Positions 11,181 through 22,995 of a stretch of 64,000 nucleotides of DNA are shown here, piece by piece. The notes under the pieces are model-generated. The model did no database searches. It saw nothing but the letters and a program-made list of their open reading frames with translations, and had not been told where the DNA came from. The stretch covers positions 6,883,098-6,947,097 of the forward strand of contig CAIIXF020000001.1 of NCBI GenBank assembly GCA_903813345.2, in the 5' to 3' direction. This DNA is from Owenia fusiformis. Taxonomy: Eukaryota; Annelida; Polychaeta; Sabellida; Oweniidae. The position numbers and the translations under genes were made by a program. Each line of letters begins with the position of its first letter. Position 1 is the stretch's first letter.

Positions 11181-12879
11181 GTACACAATAAATGCCGTTG
11201 ATATTAATACACATGGCACAGGCTTTGGTAGAATAACAGAATTTAATATATATTAAAATATATTTGAAAATATATTTTATATTTGAAAATATTAATCATC
11301 GTAAATGTGCCCTTATAAATATGGTAGACACCCTGTACGTGATAAAGAATTATACGTTGGTTAAACAGCATTAATAAGTGATTAGGCACCGTTGCCTCAC
11401 AATAAGAAATTAATAAACGAGACTACACTTTTACGAGAACGATTCATCAATGTGACAACGATTATACTTTATAAATGGTCTTCTGATTTGAATATTTATA
11501 ATTTGGACTTAGTATGCATCATTAGATCAATGAGTACAATATGCACCGGTATTTTAATACGCTGGTGAGTTATAGCTATACGCTCCCCAGCTTCTAAACC
11601 CAATTGTGTTTTGTTCCCAGTTAATCCCTAAAGTGATAATCACGTCTCCCGTTTCCAAAGTTCCAACCCATGCCATGCATTGAATCTACGTCGTTGCATT
11701 GGGGTGAATAATAGATGTTACTCCAAGGATCCAAGCAATCCAGAAAGGACCTGTTTGGCAAAAATTGCGAACTAAACTTCCAAACTCAGCATACCTATAC
11801 GGCAAAACCCATCTATATTAATGTATATGAGTGCACCATTGATCCTACCGTAAACACTTACACGCAAACCAAATTATTATTGACAAAGGTACAAATATGG
11901 GGATTATCCCAATTTACTGTGCTTGTTTGATCAAGAATGTAATATTAGAAATGTATAAAATTATGTAAAATGATTGGAGAAAATAAATCGCAATAAAAAA
12001 ATTAAAAAAAATATTGACAAACGTATTCCAAAAAGAGGGTACACTTTTGTGTCACCCTGTACGTTGTGAATTGTTTTTCTGTTTTAATGTAATGATTTGC
12101 TACGCCCCAGAATTGTCCTCCTTTTGAAAAGTCAAGGGTTGCCATTTCTGATCGATCAGAACGTCATGAAAGTCACAATTGGTAAGTTTAAATTCCAGTA
12201 TCATATTAACTATAGGTTATGATGTTTAAATCAGAATTGGTAAGCTAAAAATCCAAATCATTTATTAAAGCAAGTTCCTCAGGCTTGTGACTGAGCATTG
12301 GTGGGTTTGACGTTTTAACCCATGGAAACGCTTCCTTTCCTAATCCCTGATTTATTTCATTTGGCCCTTGAACTCTATATTCAAGTCCATGAACACTTCA
12401 GTAGACCAACTTGTGTATTATTTTATAGTTTACATTTTTGATTTGTTTTCTATATTTATAGTTAGCATTTTTTATTTTGTGCATTTTTCATTATTCTTAT
12501 CTATACAATCTATTCAGTATTTTTGATTGTTAAAAAATCTTATTTGTATTGACGGACACTAATGAATTGAGCTCAAGCAATTTCTTTGGTAAACATGTTC
12601 CGTGCGTTACATCTCGCACGCATACTCGCTGACCAGTATGATTTTCAATCAAGATCATGCCTCGCATGTTATCGCATCGTGTTATTTTTATGATGATAGT
12701 CATTGACTGATATTAATACTAGGACACCACACACCGTCATTGGCCGACATTCAATGTCGGATAAATAACGTCACTGGGGGAGGATATAATTGATGGAATA
12801 ATTTTAAATATTCATCGGATTGCATCGGACCTCAGCTACCTTATTTAAAGCAATTCTGCAAGTCCTCGGCCATTAAGCT
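11181..12879. other. intergenic DNA, probable promoter at its right end
   Basis: No gene is seen. TTTTGTGTCACCCTGTA near 12047-12061 resembles one end of a mariner-type element but has no partner. The last 150 bp hold an ACGTCA half-CRE near 12768 and a TATA-like TTATTTAAAG near 12841, close to the start of the secreted-protein gene, and may be its promoter. Confidence 0.35.
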
Positions 12880-12950
12880 GTAAGATACCATCAAGAGGAT
12901 CGCCAGGAAATATATAAAAATGCTATTAACTAAACCGTTATTTCTTTCAG
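12880..12950 (+). other. possible 71-bp 5' UTR intron
   Basis: A GTAAGA donor at 12880 and a strong acceptor (pyrimidine tract ending TTTCTTTCAG) at 12950 could remove the first in-frame ATG (12920). The mRNA start would then be at the ATG at 12956. Both sites fit consensus; the splice itself is inferred. Confidence 0.35.
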
Positions 12951-12955
12951 TGACA

Positions 12956-13109
12956 ATGGTAAAACGTCAACATTTGATAAACATAGTGTTTTACATGGTA
13001 GCAAACATGCTGGTGCAATCCAGTCTGGGACATTCTCATTGTGATAAGAGATGTGAAAATCAAGAAGTTTCTGCATTACGGTCAACCTGGCGAGACCTGG
13101 GGAGTCAAG
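12956..13109 (+). CDS. secreted-protein gene, coding exon 1
   Basis: Encodes the signal peptide and the first CX3C motif. It ends CAAG|GTAAAT, leaving one base of a split Asp codon. Confidence 0.75.
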
Positions 13110-16100
13110 GTAAATGAAACATTCACTATTCAATTTTATTTGAATTTATATTCCTAATATTGTTACATTGCAACTACGGGCTCGTGGTACTTTGGCATAC
13201 AGGCAATACAATTGATTAAATGGCTGGTTTTACAAATGGTCGGACTCATATACATTATTAATAAAGACTGTATAGAACCAATCTAAATGAAAATATACAT
13301 AGTACTATTTAACAAAAATCAGAACAATTTTCGTATGCTGATCTAGGATGAATTCGAATAAAATAAAGTACATCCTAGCTATCGTGGAAAACAGCAGATC
13401 AAATTTAAAATCTTTCACACTTTTGCAAAAAAAGTCAAATTGACAATCGGAGAAGTGTATGCAATTAAGTTTGCAATTAACGTCTCATACGGCTAGAGCA
13501 TCGCCTTATTTCTTTTCAAAATACCTTGAGAAGTACCAGAGTTCCATCATTTATGCGCAAACATCTTCCTATTTCCCATTTTGGGAAGGACCGTTGTACA
13601 TTTTAGAGAAGATGAGAAAGTATGAAGTTTTAGTACTCGGAACACAAGAAATGTGGACATTTTTGGCCCGCTTATATTAACACGCCTAACCATCGACAAG
13701 GTACAGTGACAAAATATACCGTAGTACACTTTTGATGTGCGATGTCACTATTTAACCGATTTGAAGCAAAGACAATGATGTAGGTTTGATATAGGTTTTA
13801 AAAAAAGAATCTGAGGAATGCATTAAGGATTTCATGTTTGATTTTTTGTGTATTCGTTTAGGAAGACACTTAACTTTCTAATAATGTTAAAAGATTTTCG
13901 AACAGTGCTCGATTATTTCGTTGTAAATCTACCCATATCATTGGTCGGTTGGAAAATGTTGTGTTTTTACACATTTACTTTGATAATTTCCTCCCCTGTC
14001 GTCTAAGAGTGTCGACGATTTTTATGAGAATATGTTTCTTTAAACAGCACAATATTAAGGTCTGTTGAAGATTTAATAAGCATTAACATTTTGGCTATAA
14101 TTTAAAAAATCCTAAGTGTATGTTGTCAACTGAACTTACTAAATTCTCAGTTAACCCTAATGCAGACAACGTATTGTTCATAACACTAACAGACAGGGGG
14201 GTCGGATGCATTTAAAATTGAAACAGAACAATTATATAATTACTTCAATTTGATTGAACTATTGAAACTTTCCAGATATATCATAAACGGGATTTTAAAA
14301 CTCATATCCAATAAGCTAGTATAGATGAGTAGATCTATCTTTCAATGTAACTAACAAAACGTAAAGTACAGACGCCAAATAATCAAACAGGCTGGAAGGA
14401 GACTCCGTGGCAGTACTAGTCTTCAACATATTCTATTCCGAGACACTGGATGGGAGTTTGGGCTGGAAGCTAACACCAAATGGGCACAAATTAACCACCG
14501 CCACTACTTTCATGAAATGAAAAAGCAAAAAGGATACTTGAAAATGTTCGTTAAAGATCACGTGTTACTCATAAAAACCTTAATGATTTTTGAAATGAAA
14601 TCATTACATTGTTTAATATTACGCATATCTCATGAATTTCAATTACAGGAACAACGTACATTCGAGTTGACAACGCACATTTCTGATTTTTTTAAATTAC
14701 AATAAATACTTGAATAGTTTTTAATCGCCACCCGTCCTTAATTGTGTAGTATAGAAAACATATTCTCATAAAAATAATCGACAGTCTTAGGCAACAGGGG
14801 AAAAAATGATCAAAGGAAATGTGAAAAACCCAACATTTTACAAGCGATCAATTTTCGTGGGTAGATTGACTACGAAAAACATCGAGCACTGTTAGAAAAT
14901 CTTTTAACATTATTAGAAAGTTAAATGTCCGCCTAAACGGATGCACACGAAATTAAACATGAACTCTTTCAAGTATTCCCAAGATTAATTTTTTAAAACC
15001 TACATCACACCTGCAGCATTGTCTTTGCTTCAAATCGGTTAAATAGTGACATCGTACATCAAAAGTGTACTACGGTATATTTTGTCACTGTACCTTGTCG
15101 ATGGTTAGGCGTGATTAATGTGGTTGAGAAACTGAGTTCTGAAATATTTTTGAGCTAACGCACCTATTCAGTACTCACCCTGTGACTGAAGGTCAGAACG
15201 TCAAATAACTAAAGAATGCAGCTATAATTTTCTAAACGGGCACAACGTACTAGCTGATTATTTTCATCTAAAACATATTTAAAGACGTTACAAATATTTT
15301 CCTTTGGTAAATGTGATTTTTCTGAGCTCAGTATCACCCTATGTTGACTGTGTTATACGAAAACAAGCGTTGTGGCTATCATATGTGCACTGTCACTAAA
15401 CGGTCATTTTTAAATTTGAAATTTGAATTTGAAAATGGGAAACATTAATCGGAAATGTGCTACCTCTAAACAATCGGTGTAGCTATCTGTCTAGTGACGG
15501 ATCTCTCTCAAAAACAATTTATATCGATATGTCATCTCGATCACCAATACTGAACGAAGGCTGTAAATGGTGTATTAAAGCGGCAATTTCAAATTATTTG
15601 CTTTGGAGAAAGAATAAATGCGTCCCTTTTATTAGTTATCCAAGATACAAATGGGTGAATATAATTGAGTACCCAACGCGTCTTAGTTTATGAACTGTCG
15701 CAAATTCAATTTCAAAAATGACCACACCGTGCGTACATGATATCCGCATTTTGTTTTCGTATATAGCACACTCCGTATATTGTGAGTATATATCTGATAT
15801 CGTTTTTGGAATCACAGTACGGATATTTATAGGATATCCTATGATTTTGAGGAATACCATTTTTATATACGAGTTGATATTGATATCTGCACGAGAGAGC
15901 GAAGCGAACGAGTGCATATATCAATATCACCGAGTAGATGATATTCTGAAAAATCATAGGATGTTCTTATTAGTAGCGCACTAGATGATTATCATTGAAA
16001 ATTATAGTTCAATTTGGCCGGAAATCAACAAGGGTAGTATATCATCGCGATATCCTCCACATTGGTTCGAGAAACGAACGGGTGCATTTATAGGATATTC

Positions 16101-19100
16101 TATGATTTTGAGGAATATGATTTTTATCTACAGGGTGATATTGATATCTGCACGAGAGAGCGAAGCGAACGAGTGCATATATCAATATCACCGAGTAGAT
16201 GATATTCTGAAAAATCATAGGATATTCTTATTAGTAGTGCACTAAATGTATAGTGTTACGCGGTAAACACGATACAAAAATATGTCATATTCCGCAACGA
16301 ATATGGCATATTCACTTGCGGTGTATGACAGATTCACCTGCGGTATATAGCATACACACTAACCAATGAGAACGTGATACGGAAGTACGTGATTGTCAAT
16401 TGAATCGATTGAACGACCAAGTAAAACGCTGTAGATTATTATAATGATTACTGAATCAACAGTTCTGTGTATCGAATATATTAACTTAGCAGAATTATCA
16501 GTCACCAATCTCGCGTAATAAACTTACTCAATCAATCCAGGATTCATATATTAGTACTCGACGCACTAACTATATTGGTAATCCAGCGTAGTTTTACATT
16601 TAGAGTCGACTCTTGCAACCAATCAAATCAAGGCTTTTTGTATCACGTTTTCACCTGCGGTATATGTCATATTCACCTGCGGTGTATGGCATATTCCGCA
16701 AGTGAGTATGACATATTCCGCAGGTGAGTATCGGGTATTCACTGAAATCAATGTATCGCATATTCACTGCGGAATATCGCATACTCACCTGCGGAATATG
16801 CCATATACCGCAGGTGAGTATGGCATATTCACCCGTATCACAAATACCGCACAACCATGAATGTATGCCATATACCGCGTAACATATAGTATCATTGAAA
16901 ATTATAGTTCACTTTGGCCGGAAATCAATAAGTGGAGTATATCATCGCGATATCCTCCACATTGGTTTCTTCCCGGAGTATAACGGTGGCGATATCCTCC
17001 GGTTATTCATTTTGCCAATAGTTATCAAACGAGCATGTAGGTTATCGAAAACAATTTCAAACGATTCTAATTTGAATTATGAATATTTTCTGATCATGAA
17101 CATGAGTGTATCTTTTAGATCCATTCATTATCTTCAAGAAAAGTATATATATAATGATAATTTAGTGAATCAGACCTAAGTGATATTGAAGAGGCAATGG
17201 ACCAATCAACATACTTTTTCAAAAATGTTGACCTAATTTTCACCAAATATGCAACCTTTTATTATATTGTTGAATGCATAATTAGAATGTGCTTTGAGCC
17301 ATGTTCGATTTCCTAAAAGGAAAAGTTGATTGCTCCATGGACTTTAAACATACTGAATTTGGATGACCAAAATGAACTGAAACCAATGGATAGCATGATA
17401 TTTTTCAATGGAGAAATAACATGGGGAACACTTATCTTAAAGCAATGAAGTGTTTCTTTCAAGAACTATTTGATACATCAAAATAGAATAGTAATGCATT
17501 AAACATTCTAAAAAATGATTGCATTTTTGGTGAAAATGGGGTCAACATCTTCGAAAACGCGTGTTGATTGCTAGTTAAATATCCCCGAGTTTGTTTGACT
17601 TCATTATTACTGTATATAATTTTCTTTGAGATAATGAATTGATCTTAAAGATAAACCTGTCTTCATTGTCAGAAAATAGTCATAATCGTGGCGATATACT
17701 TTGTATTTTATGTGATGAAAACAAGGTTGAAAATGAGACACGTTTTTTATTTCAATGAACTAGATATCATGATAAAAGATTAAAATTCTTTCAGAATCTT
17801 GACCTAAATAATTTAGAAGAAAGTGAAAAAATGAAACTTCTTTTCAATGAACACACCTGTAAGATAGTTAAATATATCAAAGAAGCATTTATTAAAAGAA
17901 GGGAATATATTTATAATCAATGACTTTCTCTTATATATACTTACAAAGCATTACTGCTGAAATTCGATTTTTATAATTTGTAAAAAGTGGTTGATAAGCC
18001 CAAGGTGGGCTGGGTAAATTATTATATTACACTGTATTACTGATATATATTGTATGTAAGACCGACCACTATAATATGAAATAAACTAAACTAAACTAAA
18101 CTTTACTAAACTAAACTAAACTAACATAATCCAAGATATAACCTTCTGAAATTGTTTGCTATACCCTACGTGCTCCTTTATTTTCCAATGTTATGCATTT
18201 AGTAAACCAAGTTTAGGACAATCTCCTTTCGATCGTATGTTCGGCAAAAGGACCGAGGCGTTTACTCCTGCTTAACACCCTTGTTCATTTCCCATTCCAC
18301 TACCATCCACTCCTACGTATACACGTTGGAGAAATAGATTATGGGGTGGATTGGAGTGGAAGCAAGAACTTGACGATGCAAGATTGACGTATACTTTTTT
18401 GGAATGACACCATGGCGTAGAATAATGGAAATATTACAACGCATGCGCGTAAATCGACATTTCATGGTCCAAAGATTTCAATGGAGAGCAGTCTTCATCA
18501 AAATTTAAAATCTTAATAATTTTTTAGCAAATCATTTATTTTCTTTGGATTCAACGGATCCTTGTTACACCCAACGAAGTGTTCGTTTTGATATATAAAT
18601 CAGCAAAATCCATCCATAGATCTTTCGGCCTTTTAATGATTTAATTTTCGGAATATTTTGCTTAAATCCCCCATTGGCTGCCATTATAAACTTTGAAAAA
18701 ACTCAAATCCTCATCATTTCATATCATTCGTTAAGTGATCTAAACAACTCCAATCTCGCTAAGGATTCAACGGATTCTAAGAGATCAAAGCTAATACAAT
18801 ATGTTGACAACCCCCGTTTCACCATTTGCCGCATAATCTTTCCATTATTCTATACGCCATGCAATAGTACAGGAAACTGTTCCAGGGTTTGAAAAATGTA
18901 TATATTTTTTTAAACCACTCTTTTCCTTATTTTCTTCAAATTGATAAAGAATGTGTTCTATTTCAAAACGTTTTAAACAACTAATAGAAATGAGTGTATA
19001 TCTTTAACTATATTTAAGCCAATTTCTATCCTTGACTGGAACGTAAATATCTAATTATAGCTTCCCTACCAGAACGTAAAGATCCTTTTTTACACATAAA

Positions 19101-20552
19101 CGACGGAAACATAACATTGGAAGCGAATTAGTAGCACACTTAGATCTGTTTAACTTGACAGACACTCACTAATTGGTATTTCAATTAAATTACTCAATGC
19201 ACCTTGACGTCACCTCAAGGGAGAAGATAAGCAGAGATACTGTTCCAACTGTAAGACTTATCTAAATGATTGATTTATAAACCCAACGAACGCATATTTT
19301 ACCAGTCGACTTTCACCATTGTGAGTTGGCGTTAAAGTATTCTAATCCAACGTGAACGTAAATGGCATTTTGAAAATTTTTAATCTAACTAGCAATTATT
19401 ACACATCCACTCGAAGTTTCGAACGAAACCTTAATCCATCCTCTTTTAACGAGATTTATGTTGGATTAAGGCAGTTCGAGACGTATCCTTTGATACACTT
19501 GGGTATCTCTCCCCGCAAGACGTGCACCACTCCCGCATAAGTAACCCCGACTCATCCATCACCTGTGAGCCTATTAGATAATTCTCATCATCTTTATCGT
19601 TATTATCCTGGATTATACACCAGTACTTACTTAGCAAGTAATTATAACGAGGGGGATATCGATACTTATTACGTTTAATTGACTTGTGGTCGTCATATTG
19701 ACTCTCCAGATCGCTACTTATGTATTATTAAGGAAATCATAAAATACATCCGGATTTTTACGCTACCCTAGTTTCGTAGTGTCCTAGTACTTTGTATAGC
19801 TTTGTAATATCAACAAGGGGCGCCCTGTTTAACAATGACGTGTTCTCCATTTGTTTATAAACTGCCATTTTCTGAAATCACCTCCTCAAAGCATTTTTAC
19901 CTTTTTTTACCTTTTTAGCCATAGACTACAACTCTCAAATCTGGGCTCATCGTTACAAATGCATCTAATGTTTTTTATCATCATGATTTAATTATTGAGT
20001 GTCGTGATCAATTTGTTTTTATCACTATTTGCAGATGTTCCATTTGAAATGTTCGTGCGCAATTTACTACATGAACTACAGCAATTCAAAGAACTTGAAA
20101 TGGCAAGAACTGCTCTACTGGCATTAATAGAAGAGTATAATGACTGTATGAGGACTTGTGAAGTTCCGCACAGTAAACGAAATATTATGTCATCACCGAA
20201 ATCGTTAAAATTGGCCAAGGTTATTGAAATGATTGCAACCAACTACGAGAGAAAGGTTAAAGGTAAGACACATGACTTGCTTTAATGTCTGATTCTTTTC
20301 TTCATCATATATCTGTGGAAACAATAAACCGATGAGGTGTTGTTGTTTTGAGGTGTATTAATGATTTGATATTAATCTGATGATTAATATATTGTCATCC
20401 CCTGTCGCCTTGTCTACGTACACTGTCGCCCTTATTTCCCTCACGCGGCACTAACATGGCCTATTGCATAATCTTGTAAAACGGTTATTAAAAATTTATC
20501 ATCAATATACATTTTCTTTTCAGAGCCACAGACGGTAGGCTTCAGCAAATGA
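12956..20552 (+). CDS. three-exon gene for a putative secreted helical CX3C/CX3C protein (136 aa)
   Basis: Exons at 12956-13109, 20035-20262 and 20524-20552 join with matching phases (both introns phase 1) and consensus GT-AG sites into one 136-residue frame. Residues 1-25 form a signal peptide: basic MVKRQH, then a hydrophobic core ending SSLG. The mature part has CDKRC at residues 29-33 and CMRTC at 89-93. An amphipathic helical region (FVRNLLHELQQFKELEMAR) lies between them, and KR dibasic pairs occur at 31-32 and 99-100. The 136 residues start at the ATG at 12956, which has a good context (ACAATGG); an in-frame ATG at 12920 would put 12 residues ahead of the signal peptide. An AATAAA follows at 20661. 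I do not recognise the family; a peptide hormone, cytokine-like factor or helical-hairpin protein are possible. Intron 1 is about 6.9 kb and packed with mobile elements. Confidence 0.75.
13681..15113. mobile_element. 1.43-kb fold-back element with CAC ends and 5-bp target duplication
   Basis: Arms of about 370 bp (13681-14045 and about 14750-15113) are inverted copies with moderate divergence. The ends read CACGCCTAACCATCGACAAG outward-in and are flanked by ATTAA on both sides. CAC ends and a 5-bp duplication are the architecture of the 849-bp elements, but the sequences are unrelated, so this is a second family of that kind. The centre, near 14390-14520, has protein-like stretches in two frames (for example LFRDTGWEFGLEA) that may be a decayed retrotransposon fragment. 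It lies in intron 1 of the secreted-protein gene. Confidence 0.8.
15114..15700. other. intronic DNA, nothing recognised
   Basis: Within intron 1 of the secreted-protein gene, between the fold-back element and the tandem block. No exon or element ends were found. Confidence 0.35.
15720..16253 (+). repeat. tandem repeat of about 260 bp with nested palindromes
   Basis: Two units end in near-identical 150-bp blocks (15826-15985 and 16088-16245), and a third begins at 16885 after an inserted element. Each block is a nested palindrome: CCTATGATTTT pairs with AAAATCATAGG, and GATATTGATATCTGCAC pairs with GTGCATATATCAATATC around a GAGCGAAGCGAACGA loop. Open frames of 86-88 codons result from this repetition. 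Confidence 0.7.
16254..16884. mobile_element. 631-bp MITE built from iterated palindromic motifs
   Basis: Ends TGTTACGCGGTA and TACCGCGTAACA are inverted, flanked by TATAG on both sides (16249-16253 and 16885-16889). Inside, near 16275-16350 and 16640-16870, a motif of about 16 bp (CATATTCACCTGCGG and its complement) recurs more than ten times in alternating orientation. It interrupts the third unit of the 260-bp tandem repeat, whose body resumes at 16885. Confidence 0.75.
16885..16970 (+). repeat. third, truncated unit of the 260-bp tandem repeat
   Basis: About 84 bp beginning TATCATTGAAAATTATAG match 15987-16070 nearly base for base, then diverge. This shows the MITE at 16254 landed inside a pre-existing tandem array. 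Confidence 0.7.
17195..17578. mobile_element. MITE with terminal inverted repeats of about 55 bp
   Basis: 17195-17256 and 17520-17578 are inverted copies (GTTGACCTAATTTTCACCAA against TTGGTGAAAATGGGGTCAAC). A third partial match, GTTGATTGCTCCATGGAC, lies near 17325. The superfamily is not clear. Confidence 0.55.
17642..18124 (+). pseudogene. 3' end of a non-LTR retrotransposon (LINE)
   Basis: One frame at 17642-17923 reads through about 90 codons with a single internal stop. It has the zinc-knuckle-like C-terminus of many LINE ORF2 proteins: CILCDENKVENETRFLF, a stop where the next Cys is expected, then RYHDKR, a leucine-rich stretch and a basic tail (IKEAFIKRREYIYNQ) before TGA at 17921. 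An untranslated stretch of about 160 bp ends in repeats of TAAAC (18082-18124), a typical LINE 3' tail. It is 5'-truncated, inactive, in intron 1 of the secreted-protein gene, and in the same direction. Confidence 0.65.
18125..20034. other. remaining 3' part of intron 1, secreted-protein gene
   Basis: No additional exon was found. It includes a CRE-like TGACGTCAC near 19206 and an NRF1-like CGCATGCGCG near 18440, both unexplained. The intron ends in TTGCAG before the exon at 20035. Confidence 0.4.
20035..20262 (+). CDS. secreted-protein gene, coding exon 2
   Basis: Encodes residues 52-127 with the long helical segment, the second CX3C motif and the SKR site. Acceptor ATTTGCAG, donor AAAG|GTAAGA; both ends phase 1. 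Confidence 0.8.
20524..20552 (+). CDS. secreted-protein gene, coding exon 3
   Basis: Short last coding exon after acceptor TTTTCAG. It completes a Glu codon, adds PQTVGFSK and ends in TGA. Confidence 0.7.
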
Positions 20553-20660
20553 CATGCATCCATGTAGCTCCTTATATTGTATGATTCAAGGAGGAAAGTG
20601 AAACATGACAATGGCTCCTATCACTGCGGACAGGACACTGTTATTCACAATGATGCATCA

Positions 20661-20666
20661 AATAAA
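20661..20666 (+). terminator. polyadenylation signal AATAAA
   Basis: Canonical hexamer 109 bp after the stop of the secreted-protein gene. Confidence 0.45.
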
Positions 20667-22138
20667 CGAACAGCGTTATACGCTGAGATAGAGACTGCAC
20701 TGGACATTGATATTAGAGGCGACTAGAGTAGTTCTATACGACACACATGATCTCAGGCGCATTCATAAGTAGATCCATGACATCGGTACCCTGTATTGAC
20801 AATATTATACCATTATACAATTAATCAAAGCGTGGACACATTAATTATAATGAAAGTTATTAAAAAGGTTTCATCTTATCTTGTGGGGATGAGAAAGAGG
20901 GAATCTTCCTCAATAATCAATTAATAAGAATATGTTCTGGATCCTATGTAAATACCTAATAATAAATGGGGTATAAGACTATGTGCTTCGTCCGCTCTCT
21001 GTCCAAGTTACCAACCACCCTTGATCTACATTTCTATCAAAAATATTTTTGATCAAAATTATCCAATAACCCTAACATTTGCCGCCTTTTGCCCCATCAA
21101 CAAAACTTCATTTGATAATGCCATAAATTGTAATTAGCTATGTTTCCAGACAGGACTACTTATCGCTTATAAACGTATTGCTTTTTTGAAAGATTTCTTA
21201 GCATAAGTGAACATAAGTGCCTACAACTTATGACATCATAAATATGGCCTATGTAGCTAAGAAAAGCAATATACTGCCTCACACAGGAAAGTTACAAATT
21301 CTACCACGTGATACATGCGATTGTGCCTCTGTCTGAATAAATCATTTCTAAGCCAATTTTTCTCACTATATTCAATTTTATATTTTATTTATCTTGCTTT
21401 AAGAACATAAGACCCCTAAAATGTTGCAATTTCAAGTGATTATTAATTGAATACCTTTTATCCAATATTCACGGAAGATGCGCTGAGTGTGCAAAAGACA
21501 ATAAACACTTTATTAAAATGGTTATTCAGTATCAATTCTTGATTAAGGCAACGCTTAGAATCCCAATGGACTTTCTATATAAAACTATTTAATAGGATAT
21601 GTTGGGAGTATATTAGTAGTATATTTCTTGTTTGTTGGATCAGAAATAAATGCACTTTAAATGCTGAAAATCATTTTATGGATAATGGATCCCAAAGGTT
21701 TTACTAAAAGGCGTACCGTCATTGGATTTAAAATTAATTCAAAATATAATCACAATCCGAGGTATGTTAATTACAATGTGTTCACCTTACCTCGGTAGGT
21801 GTCTGTTGGAAACTACAATGCTAAGAGTGTCAGGGAGCATTTCAAACTATCAATGAATTATATCAAACAATGATATACTATACTCTAGTATATGTATGGG
21901 TAGTTCCCGATTTCCCCTGAAATAATATACACTGCATCAAAAGTTCACATATATAGGGTTCCAAATATTTGGTTTTTCTTCTTAAAAGAGAGTTTCATCT
22001 CGGTTTACATATATTGAACACTAGGCTCTGGCTCTATGGGTACCTAGCTTTTGGAAAGTGTGGGATAAATTGTTTTTGGTTATGTTAGTACTTCTTTGAT
22101 GTTCAAGTTTTAAGCCCTATGCACTAGTAACCTATATA
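20667..22138. other. intergenic DNA, no gene seen
   Basis: AT-rich, without long frames, tandem repeats or recognisable element ends. Confidence 0.4.
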
Positions 22139-22993
22139 CAGGGTGAGCAAAAAAACGTCCATATTTCTTTATTTTGATAGAATGTTTTTGTAATGCATGG
22201 GGCGAAAAGTAAATGCGCCCAATTTTCTATTCTTGGACAGGAGGATTAACAAAGTATTAATCTGGGGTTCATTTTTGGAAGGTCGTAACATACGATTGGT
22301 CGCTAGTCCTGGTTCGTCAAAAAGTACACAATGGTTTTCTTGGAATCGTAAATAACGATCAAACCAAAAACGAACCCCTGAGTCCCGTGCCCTGAGTACT
22401 ATGGAACATAAAAAACAGTTATATCGCTTGTGGGCCCAATCGAACACCTTGTTGATCTTCTCTACCACAAACAAGATTTCGGAATCGTTTTCCATGTATG
22501 GGCGGATTTTCTTAATCGCCCCTTTCTTAGTACTGGAGCAGTTTTTATTCATCTTACTACTTATTCGTCGTATGATACCACTGGCGGATCTGGGAGGGGG
22601 GGGGGGCCAAAAATAATTTTGAGCAAAAAAGGCCTTAAAGCCCCAAAAAAGGCGCCTTTTTGGTCATTATTTGGCCTTGTAAGGCCTTATTTTTGAATTT
22701 CAGGCCAAATTTTGAAGAAAATTTCAAAATTGGGGCCCACTTTTCGGTTTTAGGGGCCAAATATTTTTTTATGCGCAAGCGCGGAAGTTGTTTTTTACCT
22801 GAAATTTGGGCCCCCCCTTGTTTGTTTCCAGATCCGCCCCTGGATACTTTAACATTCCATTTTATGTGGAATTAATATTTCAGAATATGCCGAACACCCC
22901 ACAACATACTTCCCCATCAAAAATATTTTTAAAATATATACATTATTCAAAACACATTGCCAAATAAACAAATGGAAGTTTTTGGTCACCCAG
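22139..22993. mobile_element. Tc1/mariner-type non-autonomous element
   Basis: Inverted ends CAGGGTGAGCAAAAA (left) and CTGGGTGACCAAAAA (right, read inward) are flanked by TA on both sides (22137-22138 and 22994-22995), the Tc1/mariner signature. A plus-strand stretch near 22430 reads GPIEHLVDLLYHK, resembling the PIEHLWD-type motif of transposase C-termini, so it may be a decayed transposase. A 127-codon minus-strand frame looks like a shadow. A second element is nested at 22579-22842. Confidence 0.65.
22579..22842. mobile_element. G-rich hAT-type MITE nested in the mariner-type element
   Basis: Ends CACTGGCGGATCTGG (left) and CAGGGGCGGATCTGG (right, inward) with G-runs just inside, flanked by GATAC on both sides. 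The GGCGGATC-type end with a 5-bp duplication fits a hAT subgroup. Confidence 0.65.
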
Positions 22994-22995
22994 TA

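Noticed and set aside
12047-12061. End of a mariner-type element
   Set aside because: No matching opposite end or TA pair was found nearby.
15718-16245. Two similar 86-88-codon frames in tandem
   Set aside because: Explained by the 260-bp tandem palindromic repeat.
16651-16854. 67-codon minus-strand frame with repeated Cys-Gly-Ile phrases
   Set aside because: Arises from the iterated motif of the MITE at 16254.
18101-18124. TAAAC repeat as a telomere-like or simple satellite
   Set aside because: Its position right after a LINE C-terminal frame and UTR explains it as a retrotransposon tail.
22169-22552. 127-codon minus-strand frame as a gene
   Set aside because: Lies wholly inside a mariner-type element; the better transposase-like phrase is on the opposite strand, so this is probably a shadow.
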